From Deuterostichococcus epilithicus (Eukaryota; Chlorophyta; Trebouxiophyceae; Prasiolales; Stichococcaceae), in the NCBI GenBank assembly GCA_033439295.1, contig JAVTLE010000015.1, positions 558,001-622,000 on the forward strand: a stretch of DNA of 64,000 bases, read 5' to 3'. Shown in pieces: positions 48,001-59,127 of this stretch; the stretch's first letter is position 1, and each line of letters begins with the position of its first letter. The notes beneath the pieces were generated by a model. It was not told the origin of the DNA. It saw only the letters and a list, made by a program, of their open reading frames with translations, and made no database searches. The position numbers and the translations under genes were made by a program.

Positions 48001-51000
48001 GCTTGCAAAGTGCGGCATCTGGTTCAAAACGAGTCATGTCACGTGCTGCACGCCCGGCTGCCCCCAGCGATGGCCGCCGTTATCAGCGGGTGCCTTTTTC
48101 GAAATTGCAGGTGGCGGTGCTGGGCGGGCAGATCGGCGCGATGTCCAAGCAGGGCCTGGGCTCCACCTTCTGGTTCACGGTGCCGCTGCTGCTGCCGGAG
48201 CCGCCGCGGCCGCGGTCGTCGTCCGCGGTCTCAGGCGGCCCGCTGCGGCGTACGGCCTCCTGGTCCAGCCGCGACGCCTTCACCGATGGCCACTATGGCG
48301 CCGGCGGCGGCGACTCCGGTGCGTGATCAAAATAGGAACTAGGGATTCAAGATGCGGCGCTGCCTCGGGATGCGCCGTGTCTCTGTTGCCCACGACTGAT
48401 GCTCGTGCAGCGCGCTGTTGTGGCAGGCTGGTTCGCCCTTTGGGTCCTGCGCTGCGCAGATGTCAGCTATCTCGTGTCCCCTGATGCGCCAGCCGCGCAG
48501 CAGTCTCCCCTCTCGGCGGCAGCTCAGTGCGGGGCGGACGCAGCCGATTCGGAGTCCAACAGGCCCTCTCAGGTTGTGGGGCTTCACAATTCGCGCAGGC
48601 GTGCGGCGCAAGCGCTCGGGTTCCGGCAACATGATGCTGTCGCCCAAGGCGGTTGCGGAGGCCGTGGCGGACTTTGCGGCCGATGGTGGGCTGCAGCCGC
48701 CCGGCTGCGGCCGCCCCAACCGGCTGCGCCGCAAGAGCGCGCCCATTACCCGGTTGTCACGTGCGCATTCTACCACATTCGTCACCAGTTGCACACATGG
48801 CGTATGCACCTCCCCTGTCATCTCAAGCAGCGGCACCAATTTCGGTGGCGGCGGCTGCAGCGGTAGCAGAGGGGCATGCTCGTGTTTCCGTGTTTCCCTC
48901 AGAGCATCAACGGCTCGCATCCTGCAGGCGAGTCGTCAAACCCAGCGCGAGTGGGCAGTCCAGCAGCATGCCTAGGAGGCATCTTCGTGTGGTTTAAGCC
49001 TTGGAGGATTCGTCTGGCCGTCTGACGGCAGGCGCGTCGGTTGGGGCAACGCCATGCCCTGTGTCTTGTCCGGGATGCACCAAGCCTCAGCATCTTGGCC
49101 TTGTACCCTGCAGGCGAGTCGCTGGAGGCGGCGCGGGCGGCGGCCAATAGCATGCCCAACCCAGAGACGAGCACGTCTGCCGCGCGCCAGGTGGAGGCCG
49201 CAATCGCAGACGTCAAGTGGCGGGTGCGCCTGGTCGTTTTGGGTCTAGACTCTGACCTGTCACTGGTGTGTGCCGCTGCCTCAGCCTGCAGCGCGTTTGC
49301 GGAGTTGCGGGGGGAGCATTCCCACAGGGTGCCGCATCTGCTGAAGCCACAGAACTGCAGAGCGCCAGCCGACTCTTGGCATCGAAAGTGCTGTAGCATC
49401 CCATGCGCTGGTCACCCTCGGTCAAGCAGCAAGACCTTCCACGTCTGCACAGCATCCTCTCGCCTGTCTCACATGTGGCCTGTGCCCGGCAGGCGATGCA
49501 GCCGGCAGACATCTTCACCCAGAGCTCCCTCTTCACGTCCTCCGGCCTGCCTGGCGGCAGCAGCCGGCTGGCCGGCGAGGCAGCGCTGGCGACGGCACCA
49601 GGCGCCCCTAACAAGGGCGGCAACGGTGGAGCCTGCGCTCCGCCAGCCAGCAGCCCATCCTGTGCCGCCGCTGCCGCCGTCGCAGCGCTCAGCTCGAGCC
49701 CCTTCACCGCAAGCCGTCAGCAGCAGCAGATGCAGCGCGAGCCCGAGGTGCACCTTTCCTTACAACAGCCCTTTTCCTGCGAGAAGTGGCCCTCCCCGAT
49801 GCCACTGGTGCGCAACAGCCCTGCCCAGCTTTCGCTGCCACCAGCTCGCTGCACCAGAAAGCAACCGAGCATGCGTCTGCGACCGCGAACGCCCACCTTC
49901 TGACCGGCACATGGCTGCTCTGACCTGCGGTGGATTCTGGAAGCTGCAGGGTTTGCCGCCGGCGGTACCAGAGGGCACTGCGGTCAACGGAGGCGCCGCC
50001 AACCATGTGCGCAGTGGCCAGCCCGGCGCCGGCGCCCTCAACACCTGGAGCTGGGCCTCGCTCGGCAGGTGACTGCGCACAATCTGGCTTTCAGGAGAGA
50101 CCTGCCAGCGCCCAGATGAAGTGTTCAGGCGTCGCCCATGTGTGCTGACATCGGCGCAGCTTCGAGCGCCGGCGCGCCCCCAGTCCTGGCGCCGGGCACC
50201 GTCGAGCCAGCAGAGCAGTCGCGTTCAAAGCCCCTCCAGCACACGTGTCTCGTGGCTCAGCCCATGCATTTCGGACAAGCCAGCCTGAGCAGTGGCGGTT
50301 TTCGTGTGCTGCAGCGACAAGGGGTACACCTTCAACAGGAGCGCCGCGGCGGCCAAGGCGCGCGGCATGCGACCCAGCATGGAGGACCGCCGCCGCCGCC
50401 TCGACTGCTCTGCGCTGCAGGTGGGCCGCTGCTGCGGTCCGGTCCGCCTACTGACCCTGATGCATCCCTTTTGCGGCCCCCCTTCAAGTGGGGCTTGAAA
50501 CTTGCACCCCCGAGGGGAAACGTCATGCAGGCTGCCCAGCCGTGTGGCAAACGCGTTGGCAAATGTATCCCGCCTGTGGACGCTCGTTTGGACACCGAAA
50601 ATGCCGCTAGCAGACCAGCGGCCCCAGACTGTGGGTGGGGGTGTGCGATGCTGGAGGAGATGGCCAGCGGCACTTTCAGCTGCCTCTCGTCTGCCCTCGT
50701 GTTGCTTTCGCCTCCACACGACTCATGCAGCTCTTGGATGACGCGACATCCATTCTCATTCCCGATTCTTACACCCGCTGCTAGGAGGCTGCCCCCGCTG
50801 CACAGCCGCGCCAGGGCCACGGCTGCGCACCTGGGCTCATCGGCACAGCCACAAACACCCCCGTCTTCAATGAAACATCTAATCGACATGAAACACACCT
50901 CGCACAACACCCACTGCTGTGCGACCAATTGAGGCAGCTGCCCTGACCCAGACAGCCTAAGCCCTAAAACCTCACGACTCCAGGGCGGCAAGCGCGCGCT

Positions 51001-52199
51001 GCTGGCGGAGGATAACCTCATCACCCAGATGATTGAATTTGATGATAAATTGCAAATCATACCATATCTGTACTCCAGGGCAAGCGCGTGCTGCTGGCGG
51101 AGGACAACCTCATCAACCAAACGGTGGCCAAAAAGATGCTGAGCCACATGGGGATGGTCACCGTCGTGGCGGCCAACGGCGCCGAGGCGGTGGAGGCAGT
51201 CACGGCGCCGGGCTCCCACTTCGACGTGGTGCTCATGGACATGGCAATGCCCGTCATGGGCGGCGTCTCTGCCACCAAGGTGCAGATTTACAGAATGGAA
51301 CGTGGATTCCACGCTGTACCGTCCTGTGTGGCACCGTCTTGTGCGGTACTGTCATGTGCAGTTTCTATGGGGCGGCCGCCACCATGCCATGTGGCGCAGA
51401 GCCTGCACCCGCGGCCGTAGCGGCTGCTGTGAGCCCGGGACGGGGCGAGACCCCGGTGCATGCTGCTGCTGCCGCCCCCCGGCTGCCGCTGCGCTGCCGC
51501 CTCCCTGCCGCACGCGTGTGAGACAGGAGACCAGGACTGCTTTTTCCGGGGCACCGCTGACACGCCGCCCTGTGCTGCCGTGCCGCAGAACATCCGGGGC
51601 CGCGGTCTGGAGGTCCCCATCGTGGCGATGACCGCCAACGCGAGCGACAAGGACCGGGATGAGTGCCTGGACGCCGGCATGGACGGCTTCCTGTCCAAGC
51701 CGGTGCGCGTTTTCTCAAAACTTTTCATCACCAACGTTTCTCTCTCGACACCATTCTCTGCAGCTGCATGTCTTGGTCATCGCACAATCCGGCAGTGTTG
51801 CTGCTGTGCTTCTGGGGGTGCGGCTGGCTGCCCGTCAATGTGCTGTGGGGACATTGCACCACGCGGTGTCCTGCGCATGTTTCTCAGCATGCGGGCGAGG
51901 ATCCGGTGGCTGGGATTCGCCGTTGCCTGTGAAGTGCGGACTGGGGAGCGCACTCTGTCCCTGCTGTGGGACGCAGCACCCTGGCAGGAAGCAGAGCCGC
52001 AGATGCCTGCAGTGGTCATTCCTGGAGCAAGCATCAGGAAGTCTGCAGGAGCGCACCAGGGTCTGCATGGCCTGATCTTGTGATCTGCTCGCCCCAGGTG
52101 CTCAAGGACCGGCTGGCAGAGGCGCTGCTGCTGGTTCTGTCCGGGCGGGGCGCCTTCCATGATGCCACCGTCACCCTAAAATCCCTCAACGTCTTCTGA
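39049..52199 (+). CDS. Membrane hybrid histidine kinase with receiver domain
   Basis: Two-component hybrid sensor kinase. About 28 exons give about 1,770 residues.
Exons 39049-39259, 39939-40189, 40387-40545 and 40742-40887: about 255 residues with five or so hydrophobic helices ([63 protein letters not shown]).
41090-41345: coiled coil, then His[13 protein letters not shown] with the phospho-His at about residue 320.
41695-41832 and 42092-42309: rest of the dimerisation helices and the ATPase N box [10 protein letters not shown].
42547-47110: nine exons of disordered Ser/Gly/Arg/Ala-rich sequence.
47423-47515: VFEVMDTG (G1).
47743-47870: [15 protein letters not shown] and [12 protein letters not shown] (G2).
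48111-48318: [11 protein letters not shown], the end of the ATPase.
Linker exons to 50420.
51079-51279, 51589-51702 and 52098-52199: receiver domain with LLAEDN, phospho-acceptor Asp in [18 protein letters not shown] and LSKP.
The intron after 40545 starts with GC. The signal sensed is unknown; no PAS, GAF or PHY domain was seen. Confidence 0.88.
42547..47110 (+). other. Nine exons coding a ~760-residue insert inside the kinase ATPase domain
   Basis: Exons about 42547-42931, 43231-43728, 43995-44211, 44379-44506, 44789-44989, 45317-45505, 45769-46069, 46449-46673 and 46972-47110. They code low-complexity Ser/Gly/Ala/Arg-rich sequence between the N box and the G1 box, which are normally a few tens of residues apart. 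Repeated RRSFE/RRSLE/RRSTE motifs near 45770-45990 could be phosphorylation sites. Ns at 44685 (intron) and 45837-45838 (coding) mark sequence errors. Confidence 0.7.
50976..51032 (+). repeat. Intronic copy of the start of the receiver-domain exon
   Basis: CTCCAGGGCGGCAAGCGCGC then GCTGCTGGCGGAGGATAACC copies the real exon at 51073-51120, which reads ACTCCAGGGCAAGCGCGTGC then TGCTGGCGGAGGACAACCTC. The copy includes the acceptor and codes a near-identical LLAEDNLI, but it has no continuation. Confidence 0.85.
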
Positions 52200-53713
52200 C
52201 CGCCGCGCCGCTGACTACACCGCTCTGGCGGCTGGGGAAGCCCTTCTCGGCCTGCATGGGATCGGAGCGGAAGGGTTGGGCACAGAACGTGGGCGCAACC
52301 GTCACAAGAAGTGCCGCGGCATATCGCGAAGTGTTTCCATCAGAGCAGGGGCCAGTGCCGCCATGCCTGGGGGCTGGCGGCGGTGTCGCTCGGTCGGTTT
52401 GCCACTGAGCGCCCTATAGTTGTTGTATCGCCCTCTGCAATTCAGAACGCAGATCGTTGTTGTTATTGCAGTGGGCCTCCCAGCCAACACGGCATGCTGG
52501 GGTCCATACCAACCCTCTGCCTTCAATATCTAGCAGCGTTCGGGGATCTGACGCCGAGGGACATCAGTCAAAATTGCACGGCAATTCGGCTGCCGCCGTG
52601 CCGCCTGCGGCGGGGCTTCGACAGTCCAGATAGTGATTTGCTCGAACTCCTGTTCGGGATGTACATTTGCATTTGTGGTAGATGTTTGAGTGCATGCTGT
52701 GTGCTGATGTTGTAGGTGTGTCGTTGATTGTCTTCTTCCAGTGTCATTCGTTGCGGCGAGTTGTTATCTCTGAAACCCAGCCTTTGATCCCACTCTCGTA
52801 CCGGTGTGTCACATTCGGCCATGCATGAATATCTTGTTCACATGTCGCAGCATGAATTCTCATTCATACGCTTGTTGTTTTCCAGAGAGGGCGGCGAGCA
52901 GCCTGTTTCTCTGCAGCATCATTTCGCCATTGTGCAGCATTTTCATCAGATGCATCCCCTTTGAACGCTACCGCCTGCCAGCACCAGCACATCCCACCTT
53001 GCGATAAACTTACAGCTGATTGCTCGGAGTCCATCGTGTAGAAGCACTGCCCTCATGCCGCCGCTTCCTGCAGTCTGGCGGTGCTGGTGAGGTGGCGGCG
53101 AGTGGCGACGAGTCCCTATCGCCATCAGTCGCTGGAATCACCAGCCCGAATTGTGAAGCAGTGCACTCTCTCACGGCGTTGTCTCCTTCAACAGCTGCCA
53201 TGCTTTGCGCACAAGCTTTGCTTCGATGCTTCCAACATTTTGAAGAGCGAGGGGCGGCAGGTGCTGTGGAGTCAGCGACGGAGGCATTGCGTGTTGGGTG
53301 ATCTATGTGTCACGCGTTACGAGACGTTGTGCATGCCATGCTGCACGCATGTAGGATTAAACCCACAGCAGTTGGTCGATGTTGGCTTGATACTCTCATG
53401 TCTTATGAAGCCGGATACGCTGACGCACAGCAAAGCAAACTTAGTCCACACCCCTATATCGGCCCTGTCAACCAAAACCTCACTTTATCTAATAACGGGC
53501 CTCAGCAGCCGACTTGCCCTTTTGGGGTCCTCCTCTCCCCTCTTGACATCTGAATCACTTGCTGGAACTGCTTGGAAGGACATAACGCACAGTGGGAGTG
53601 AAAGCAGTAGCTGACCACCACGTTACTGTTGCCCAGTGCTTTCTTCAAAAATGCACAAAGGTGCACCAAGGGCTTCACAGCTCCTCGGGAGGTCCCTCAC
53701 AGGAACGCTGCCA
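52200..53713. other. Convergent intergenic region
   Basis: The 3' side of the kinase and the 3' side of the KAPA synthase. An open stretch at 53020-53301 could code 93 residues but has no recognisable features. The DNA at 52640-53020 is AT-richer, as expected of a 3' flank. Confidence 0.4.
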
Positions 53714-56618
53714 TCACAGACGACACCTCGCCGGCTGCCGCGCCGATGCGCCCGCGGACGCCTGCTGCACGGCAATGGCGACCGCACTGGTCGCATCATG
53801 CAGCCCCGCCTCCTCGACTGCCTCGCCCGCGCTTCGCGTGCTGTCGCAAGGTGGCAGCACCAGGCCGCAGTCGCGAATCGCAGCCGCCAGCGCCTCTACG
53901 TCCTCTGTTGTGTGTGCCGCCGACAGGCTGATCCGCAACCTGCGAGGTTTGCACATCACACTGACTCGCGAAGGAAGTCACCCTGATCGGATGACCTGGC
54001 CCGCTCGCAGGTCTTGCAGAGCATGCCAGCTGCACAGCACAGAGTGCCCAGGCGCCCTGTCGCCAAGCGGATGTGCAGTCCTGCTATGTCAGGGGCGCCG
54101 CGGGTCTGGGCGAGCGGCTCGTCGCAGTCGCAGCCACAGGCGCGTCATGCCTGGAGGTGCCAGCGGGGATGGTGGGCGGCCGGATGGCGGGCACGTAGAA
54201 GCCGGCCGCCAGCAGCTGCGCCGCCGCCGCCAGCGCGTTCGCCTCCGAGCCCACCACCAGCGGCACGATCGGCGACTGCGCCCGCACCCCCAGCCGCTGC
54301 CCGAGCAGACACCAAAGCTGCTGCAGGTGTCGCCGCCGCCACGACTCCTGAGCTTCAGAGACAAGGCTGCTTGAACAATGCATTCTACAACCGGTGTGGT
54401 GTCCCACATCAGCTGCAGCGCAGGATGATCAGCACATGCACAGCTGCGGGGTCATGGCAAATTAGTGCCAGTCACAAATGGGCAGGCAGCTTCCTGGTGT
54501 GCACAGACGGCAAAGCCACCTGTTCAGCGACCCGCAGCGCTGCATGCGCCGCCGCCACCACCGGCGCCGGCAGCGCGGTGGAGAACATGTAGGTGCGGCC
54601 CGCATTCAGTAGCAGCTGCTTGAGCCGGTCGCTGCATGCCACGAAGCCGCCGTGCGCGCCAAATCCCTTGCTCAGGGTGCCCACCACAACGTCCACTTGG
54701 TCCGTCAGACCCTGCGCCTCCGCCCAGCCGCCTCCCCTGCACAGAAGGGAGGCGCAGCCGCGTCAGCTGCCCGGCTGGCCGGCCCAGGGAGCTGCGCCAT
54801 CAAAGGAATCCAAGGATTTCATTCACAGGCGATGGACGAGGCAGATGGCTTGCAGCCGGCCGCGGTGCCAGGGTGCACCCTGTCCGCAACACTCCGTCTC
54901 CGAGGAGGCTGTCGCGTGTCGGGGAAACCACCACCTCGCACAGCACCGGCGGTGCAGCTGCGGCGCCCAGGGCCCCACCTGGGGCCGACGACCAGGCTGG
55001 AGTGCGCCTCGTCAATCGCGAGCAGGAAGCCGTGGCGGCGCCGCAGGCGCGCCAGGCCGCGCAGGTCCGCCCAGTCGCCGTCCATGCTGAACAGGCTGTC
55101 CGTCACCACCAGCTTGCGCTCGCCTGCAGGGTGCGGCGAGTGACGAGATGGGACCGCCGTCCGCTTGCAGCGTGGGGCAGATCGAGTGTACTGAGCCACA
55201 CCGCCTTCTGCCATGCCCAACGCGCATGCACGGCGCCAAGCTGGACTCATGGCGCACAGGTAGCAGGAAGCAGCAGTGCATATACTGAGCTGCACCTCAG
55301 GGCGCCTACAGCACGCCACCCACGCTGGGCCAGGTGCGGGGGCACAGCGCCGGCACTGCCAGAAAAGGCGTGCAGCAGGGCAGCAGCGGCACGGGATGTG
55401 AGCCGCACCCTGGGGCACCCTCAGCAGGAGCTCCTCCAGGTGGTTCATGTCGCTGTGGCGGAAGACGTGCAGCGTGGCGCCCGCCCGCTGCGCAGTCCGC
55501 GCGCCATCTATGATGGATGCGTGGTTCAGCGCGTCCGAGAAGACGTGGGAGGCGCCGCCAGACGCCAGCGCCGTGATGGCGCCGACATTGGCTGCAAAGC
55601 CGGTGGGAAACAGCAGCGCCGCCTCCTTGCCTGCAGCAGCAGGCTGTCCTCTTGACAACGACTGTTTGACAACCTCCAGGTCACATTCAGCTGAGCACAA
55701 CCCGTGCATGGTAAAACCCTAAACCCTAATCCGCAAAGACACGCCTTAGCAGCATCAACGTCAAGAGTCAGGCGGGCTCCTTGTGAGACCGAGTGTCCAG
55801 AGGGGTTACCTTTGAGCCGTGCAAGCTCCGCCTCCAGGTCTGCATGCTGCTGTGTGTAGCCGCCCACCAGCGCCGACGACCGCGGCCCTGCACACCCTCA
55901 CGCCATCAGTCAGCGACCAGCAAAGCACCTCATGAGTGCTCTGGCGCTGCAGGCACCTGCTGGATGCTCGGCAACTCCATGGCCCGCTGCTCCCGGCTGT
56001 CGCTGCTGCATTGCAGTAGCCCGTTCTGATTAGCGGGAGCAGGCCGCAGAAAGTGTGCCGGGTTAGCATGCACCTGAGCCGTGGACCAGGCAGGCATGAG
56101 ACGCCGCGCGGCAGACGGCCGGATGCGTGGAGAGCCCCAGATAGTCGTTGGTGCTGAACAGCCGCAGGCTGTGCATGCGCTGCTGTCGCGGCGGGGCGCC
56201 GGCCGCCGCCGCCATGAGCGGGTGCCATGCATCGGGCGCCGCTGCAGCGTCCCCGGCGATCCATGCCCGCAGAACGTCATCAGCCACCGTGACCTGGTGC
56301 AGCGGAGCAGCAAGAACTCGCCGACACTTTTGGGCAGTGCAACACGCTCTCGACGTGCTCTAACAGGCGGCTCATGTGCTGAGCGGCATGCCTGTCATCA
56401 TCCGCTGCCAGAGGAACTGCGTCGACTGAGGCTCGAAGGACGGCAGATTGCCAACCGATGTCTATTTGAGCATGATCTGGTGCACCCGCCTGCATGGCGT
56501 CCAGCGACGGCTCCAGGGGCCGCAGGCTGCGCAGGAGCGCGGCGCTCTGCAGTCGGCACAGACAATCCTCCACGAAGTCGGCCCACGGCCCCGGCATGAC
56601 GCTGCTGCGCGCCGGCAT
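53714..56618 (-). CDS. BIO4: 7-keto-8-aminopelargonate (KAPA) synthase, biotin pathway
   Basis: PLP enzyme joining pimeloyl thioester and alanine, the first committed step of biotin synthesis (BioF; plant BIO4). Exons on the minus strand: 56618-56490, 56293-56074, 55887-55810, 55630-55409, 55123-54979, 54736-54520, 54347-54151 and 53939-53714, in phase. Landmarks are WADFVEDCLCRLQSAALLRS then LRPLEPS, LRLFSTNDYLGLSTHP, RSSALVGGYTQQHADLE, EAALLFPTGFAANVGAI, VFSDALNHASIIDGAR, VVTDSLFSMDGDWADL, LLAIDEAHSSLVVG, VGTLSKGFGAHGGFVACS with the PLP lysine, RTYMFSTALPAPVVAAAHAA, AGFYVPAIRPPTIPAGTSR and RISLSAAHTTEDVEAL. It closely follows the plant sequence, including the plant-type N-terminus. It ends in -CRL, fitting the PTS1 pattern for peroxisomes. 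Introns after 56490 and 54151 start with GC. It is divergent from BIO3-BIO1. Confidence 0.93.
55713..55730 (-). repeat. Interstitial plant-type telomere repeat
   Basis: AAAACCCTAAACCCTAAT holds two CCCTAAA units, the Arabidopsis/Chlorella-type telomere repeat, in an intron of the KAPA synthase gene (between the exons at 55887-55810 and 55630-55409). Confidence 0.8.
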
Positions 56619-57189
56619 AACAGCGCGAGGGGTTCCGCACTTTATCAGCCGTCACAGAACGCTGTCATGCCAAGATGGTGCGTGACCGTCGTGACCTCAA
56701 GCCCGGATCGTTCCGCTGGACAGCAGATGTTGGTTCAGATGTTGGAGCCGATGTTGCAGCCATTGAGCAGCCAGGAAAGGTCAATTCTGTTGTCAATCAT
56801 CGCGGTGGCGGCTGGGTGAGCTGTGACGGCAGGCGTTGCGGCTCTGCCGGACAGCACGGTTAGTCAACGCCAGTCATCAGCTGAACTTGACTCGGCGTTG
56901 CTAGTTGAGCCCAAGAAGGCAGACTTTGCTGGACTCACACCAACATCAGCCCGTTTGCCCATTTCACGAAGGCAGGGGTGATCTGTCTCACATCTCTGGA
57001 TATCTTCATTTCAGCACTATCATGTAGGTCAAGGCAGGTCAGGTTCTCACATCGAAAGTGGTCGTTAGGCACTGCCATAACCATTCGACTCGACACGGGA
57101 AAGCGTTTGGCCGATGGCGCTCATATGATATTGCAACATCCTGACCCGATGTAAGACCAAACCCACGCCAGCACGGAAGATCGGAAGCC
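56619..57189. promoter_or_regulatory. Shared divergent promoter region of the two biotin genes
   Basis: 571 bp between the start codons of the KAPA synthase (-) and BIO3-BIO1 (+). Nothing codes here convincingly. Both 5' UTRs and both promoters must fit in it, so common control is likely. No specific regulatory site could be recognised by eye. A riboswitch is not suggested. Confidence 0.6.
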
Positions 57190-59089
57190 ATGCTCAGAGT
57201 AGGTGCGGTAGGTGCGGCTGCCGCGGCTTCGATAAGCAAACCGTTTCGCGGGGCACAGTCGCCAGTTGCAATTGCACGGCATTTCTGCGGCGCCAGCAAG
57301 CATGAGGCGCATGACAGCCTGACGCATGATCAGCATGACCCACGGAACACCACTGTCAGCCTCGCACACCCGACGTTTGCCGTGTGGGGCGCCAACACCG
57401 GCGTGGGCAAGACCCTGGTTAGCGCAGGCCTGGCGGCGGCCTTCGCCAGGCAGCAGGTAGGTTATTTGGCAATCGCTATCGCCACACCTTCATCATGAGT
57501 GTAAGTACACCAATTGCACAAATCATAGTGTAGGTGAGCAATAATTTCACCATGCACTGCAGGCGCACCTGCTGTTCCTGAAGCCCGTGCAAACAGGCTT
57601 TCCAGCGGATTGCGACTCGCGGCTGGTGGTGAGTGTCCGTCAAAACCTGCCTCTCGAGATTGCAATTCTGATGAGCCTACAACAGCGACATCACAGGAAG
57701 GTCGAGCTGACACAGTTGCACATCGCGCACATGACGCAGGCAACTGTGCTGGGGATGGCGCCAACATATGGCCCGCATGCAGCACGGCTTGCCGCTGTTG
57801 ATGCCAGTGGCACGGCTCTCCCCAGCGGCTACAGCGCCGACAGCGACACGGACACGGACGAGAGCCGGTCGGCCGTCACTGGAGCGTCCGCACGGGCGCA
57901 TACGATGTTTGCATGGCGGGACCCGGTCAGCCCACATCTTGCGGTCGAAACAGAGGGTACACAATCCTTGCTCATTCGGCAGTTGCACGCCTGTTGCATA
58001 TGCCCTGGCCGAGCGAGAGATATTTTCCTACAATATGTCCTGCAGACTTTCCTGAAGACCGCCGCTGGTCTCTGCGCGCAGGTCGCGCCATCGCCGACAG
58101 CGCTGTGCAGGCAGCTGTTGCTTGGGAGCTAGGCCGCTTCAAACGCAGCGTTCCACAGGCATGCTGTTTGACGTAGTGTTCTACAGGCATAGCAGACTGC
58201 ATCTGCAGTTCCAACTCTGCTTGTGCATTGGCTACGCACATTGCCGGTGCCATATGCGAAGACGGAACGATGCGTTCAATGAGGCGAGCGATGTGCAGGG
58301 CGCATTGGCGGCGGCGCTGGTGGAGACAGCGGGTGGCGTGGCGAGCCCTGGCCCCTCAGGCAGCCTGCAGGCAAGCACTTTCATGGACGCTGCTGCTGTT
58401 CATGCCAAGAACTTTGACTATCATGCCTGGGCTCGCTGTTGAGCGGAGCCAGGTCTAAACACTTGCTGACTTGCGGCCCGCCTGGCGTTGGGGGTCTGGC
58501 AAGCGAAAATCGAAGTTGCAGAGCGTCACACGAGCGGTGATGGTCGCAGTGTGACATCCTTCGGCCGGGGCGGCTGCCGGCGGTGCTCGTGGGAGACGGC
58601 CGTCTAGGCGGCATATCCGCCACGATCGCTGCGCTGGAGGTGCGCAGCCAGCCCCAGATGGCCCGGCGCACCTAACCTTGCATCGGCGCAGCTGCCATGC
58701 CCTGCCCTGCTCAGCTGCCTTGGCATGTGCCTGCAGGTGGTACGGCAGCCGCCCCTTGCAGGTTGACAGCTCTAGCCAGTGCATCTCAGCATGGCCGACT
58801 AACGGTCACTTTCTGATGACGGTGTTTCATGCAGGTGCTGCGGTCCCGCGGCTATGACGTGCCGGCTATAGCGCTCATGGACGGTAGCGGCGGCAACTGC
58901 GACGCGCTCCGGCGGCACCTCGGGTGCGGCCTCAACTCGTTCAAGCCAACCACTTGCAAGACTCTGAACGGTCTCTTCTGACATGTACAGTCGTCAAGAT
59001 GCAAGGGCACGAGCTCAGATTCTGTTACATGCAGGACTGCAGTGCCCGTCTGGCGGCTGCCGGTGTGCCACCCGCCGCAGCGCGACAGC

Positions 59090-59127
<38 letters not shown>

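Noticed and set aside
53020-53301. 93-codon plus-strand frame between the kinase and the KAPA synthase
   Set aside because: No recognisable domain, no neighbouring exons with matching phase, and it lies in the 3' flank of two convergent genes. Not enough to call a gene.
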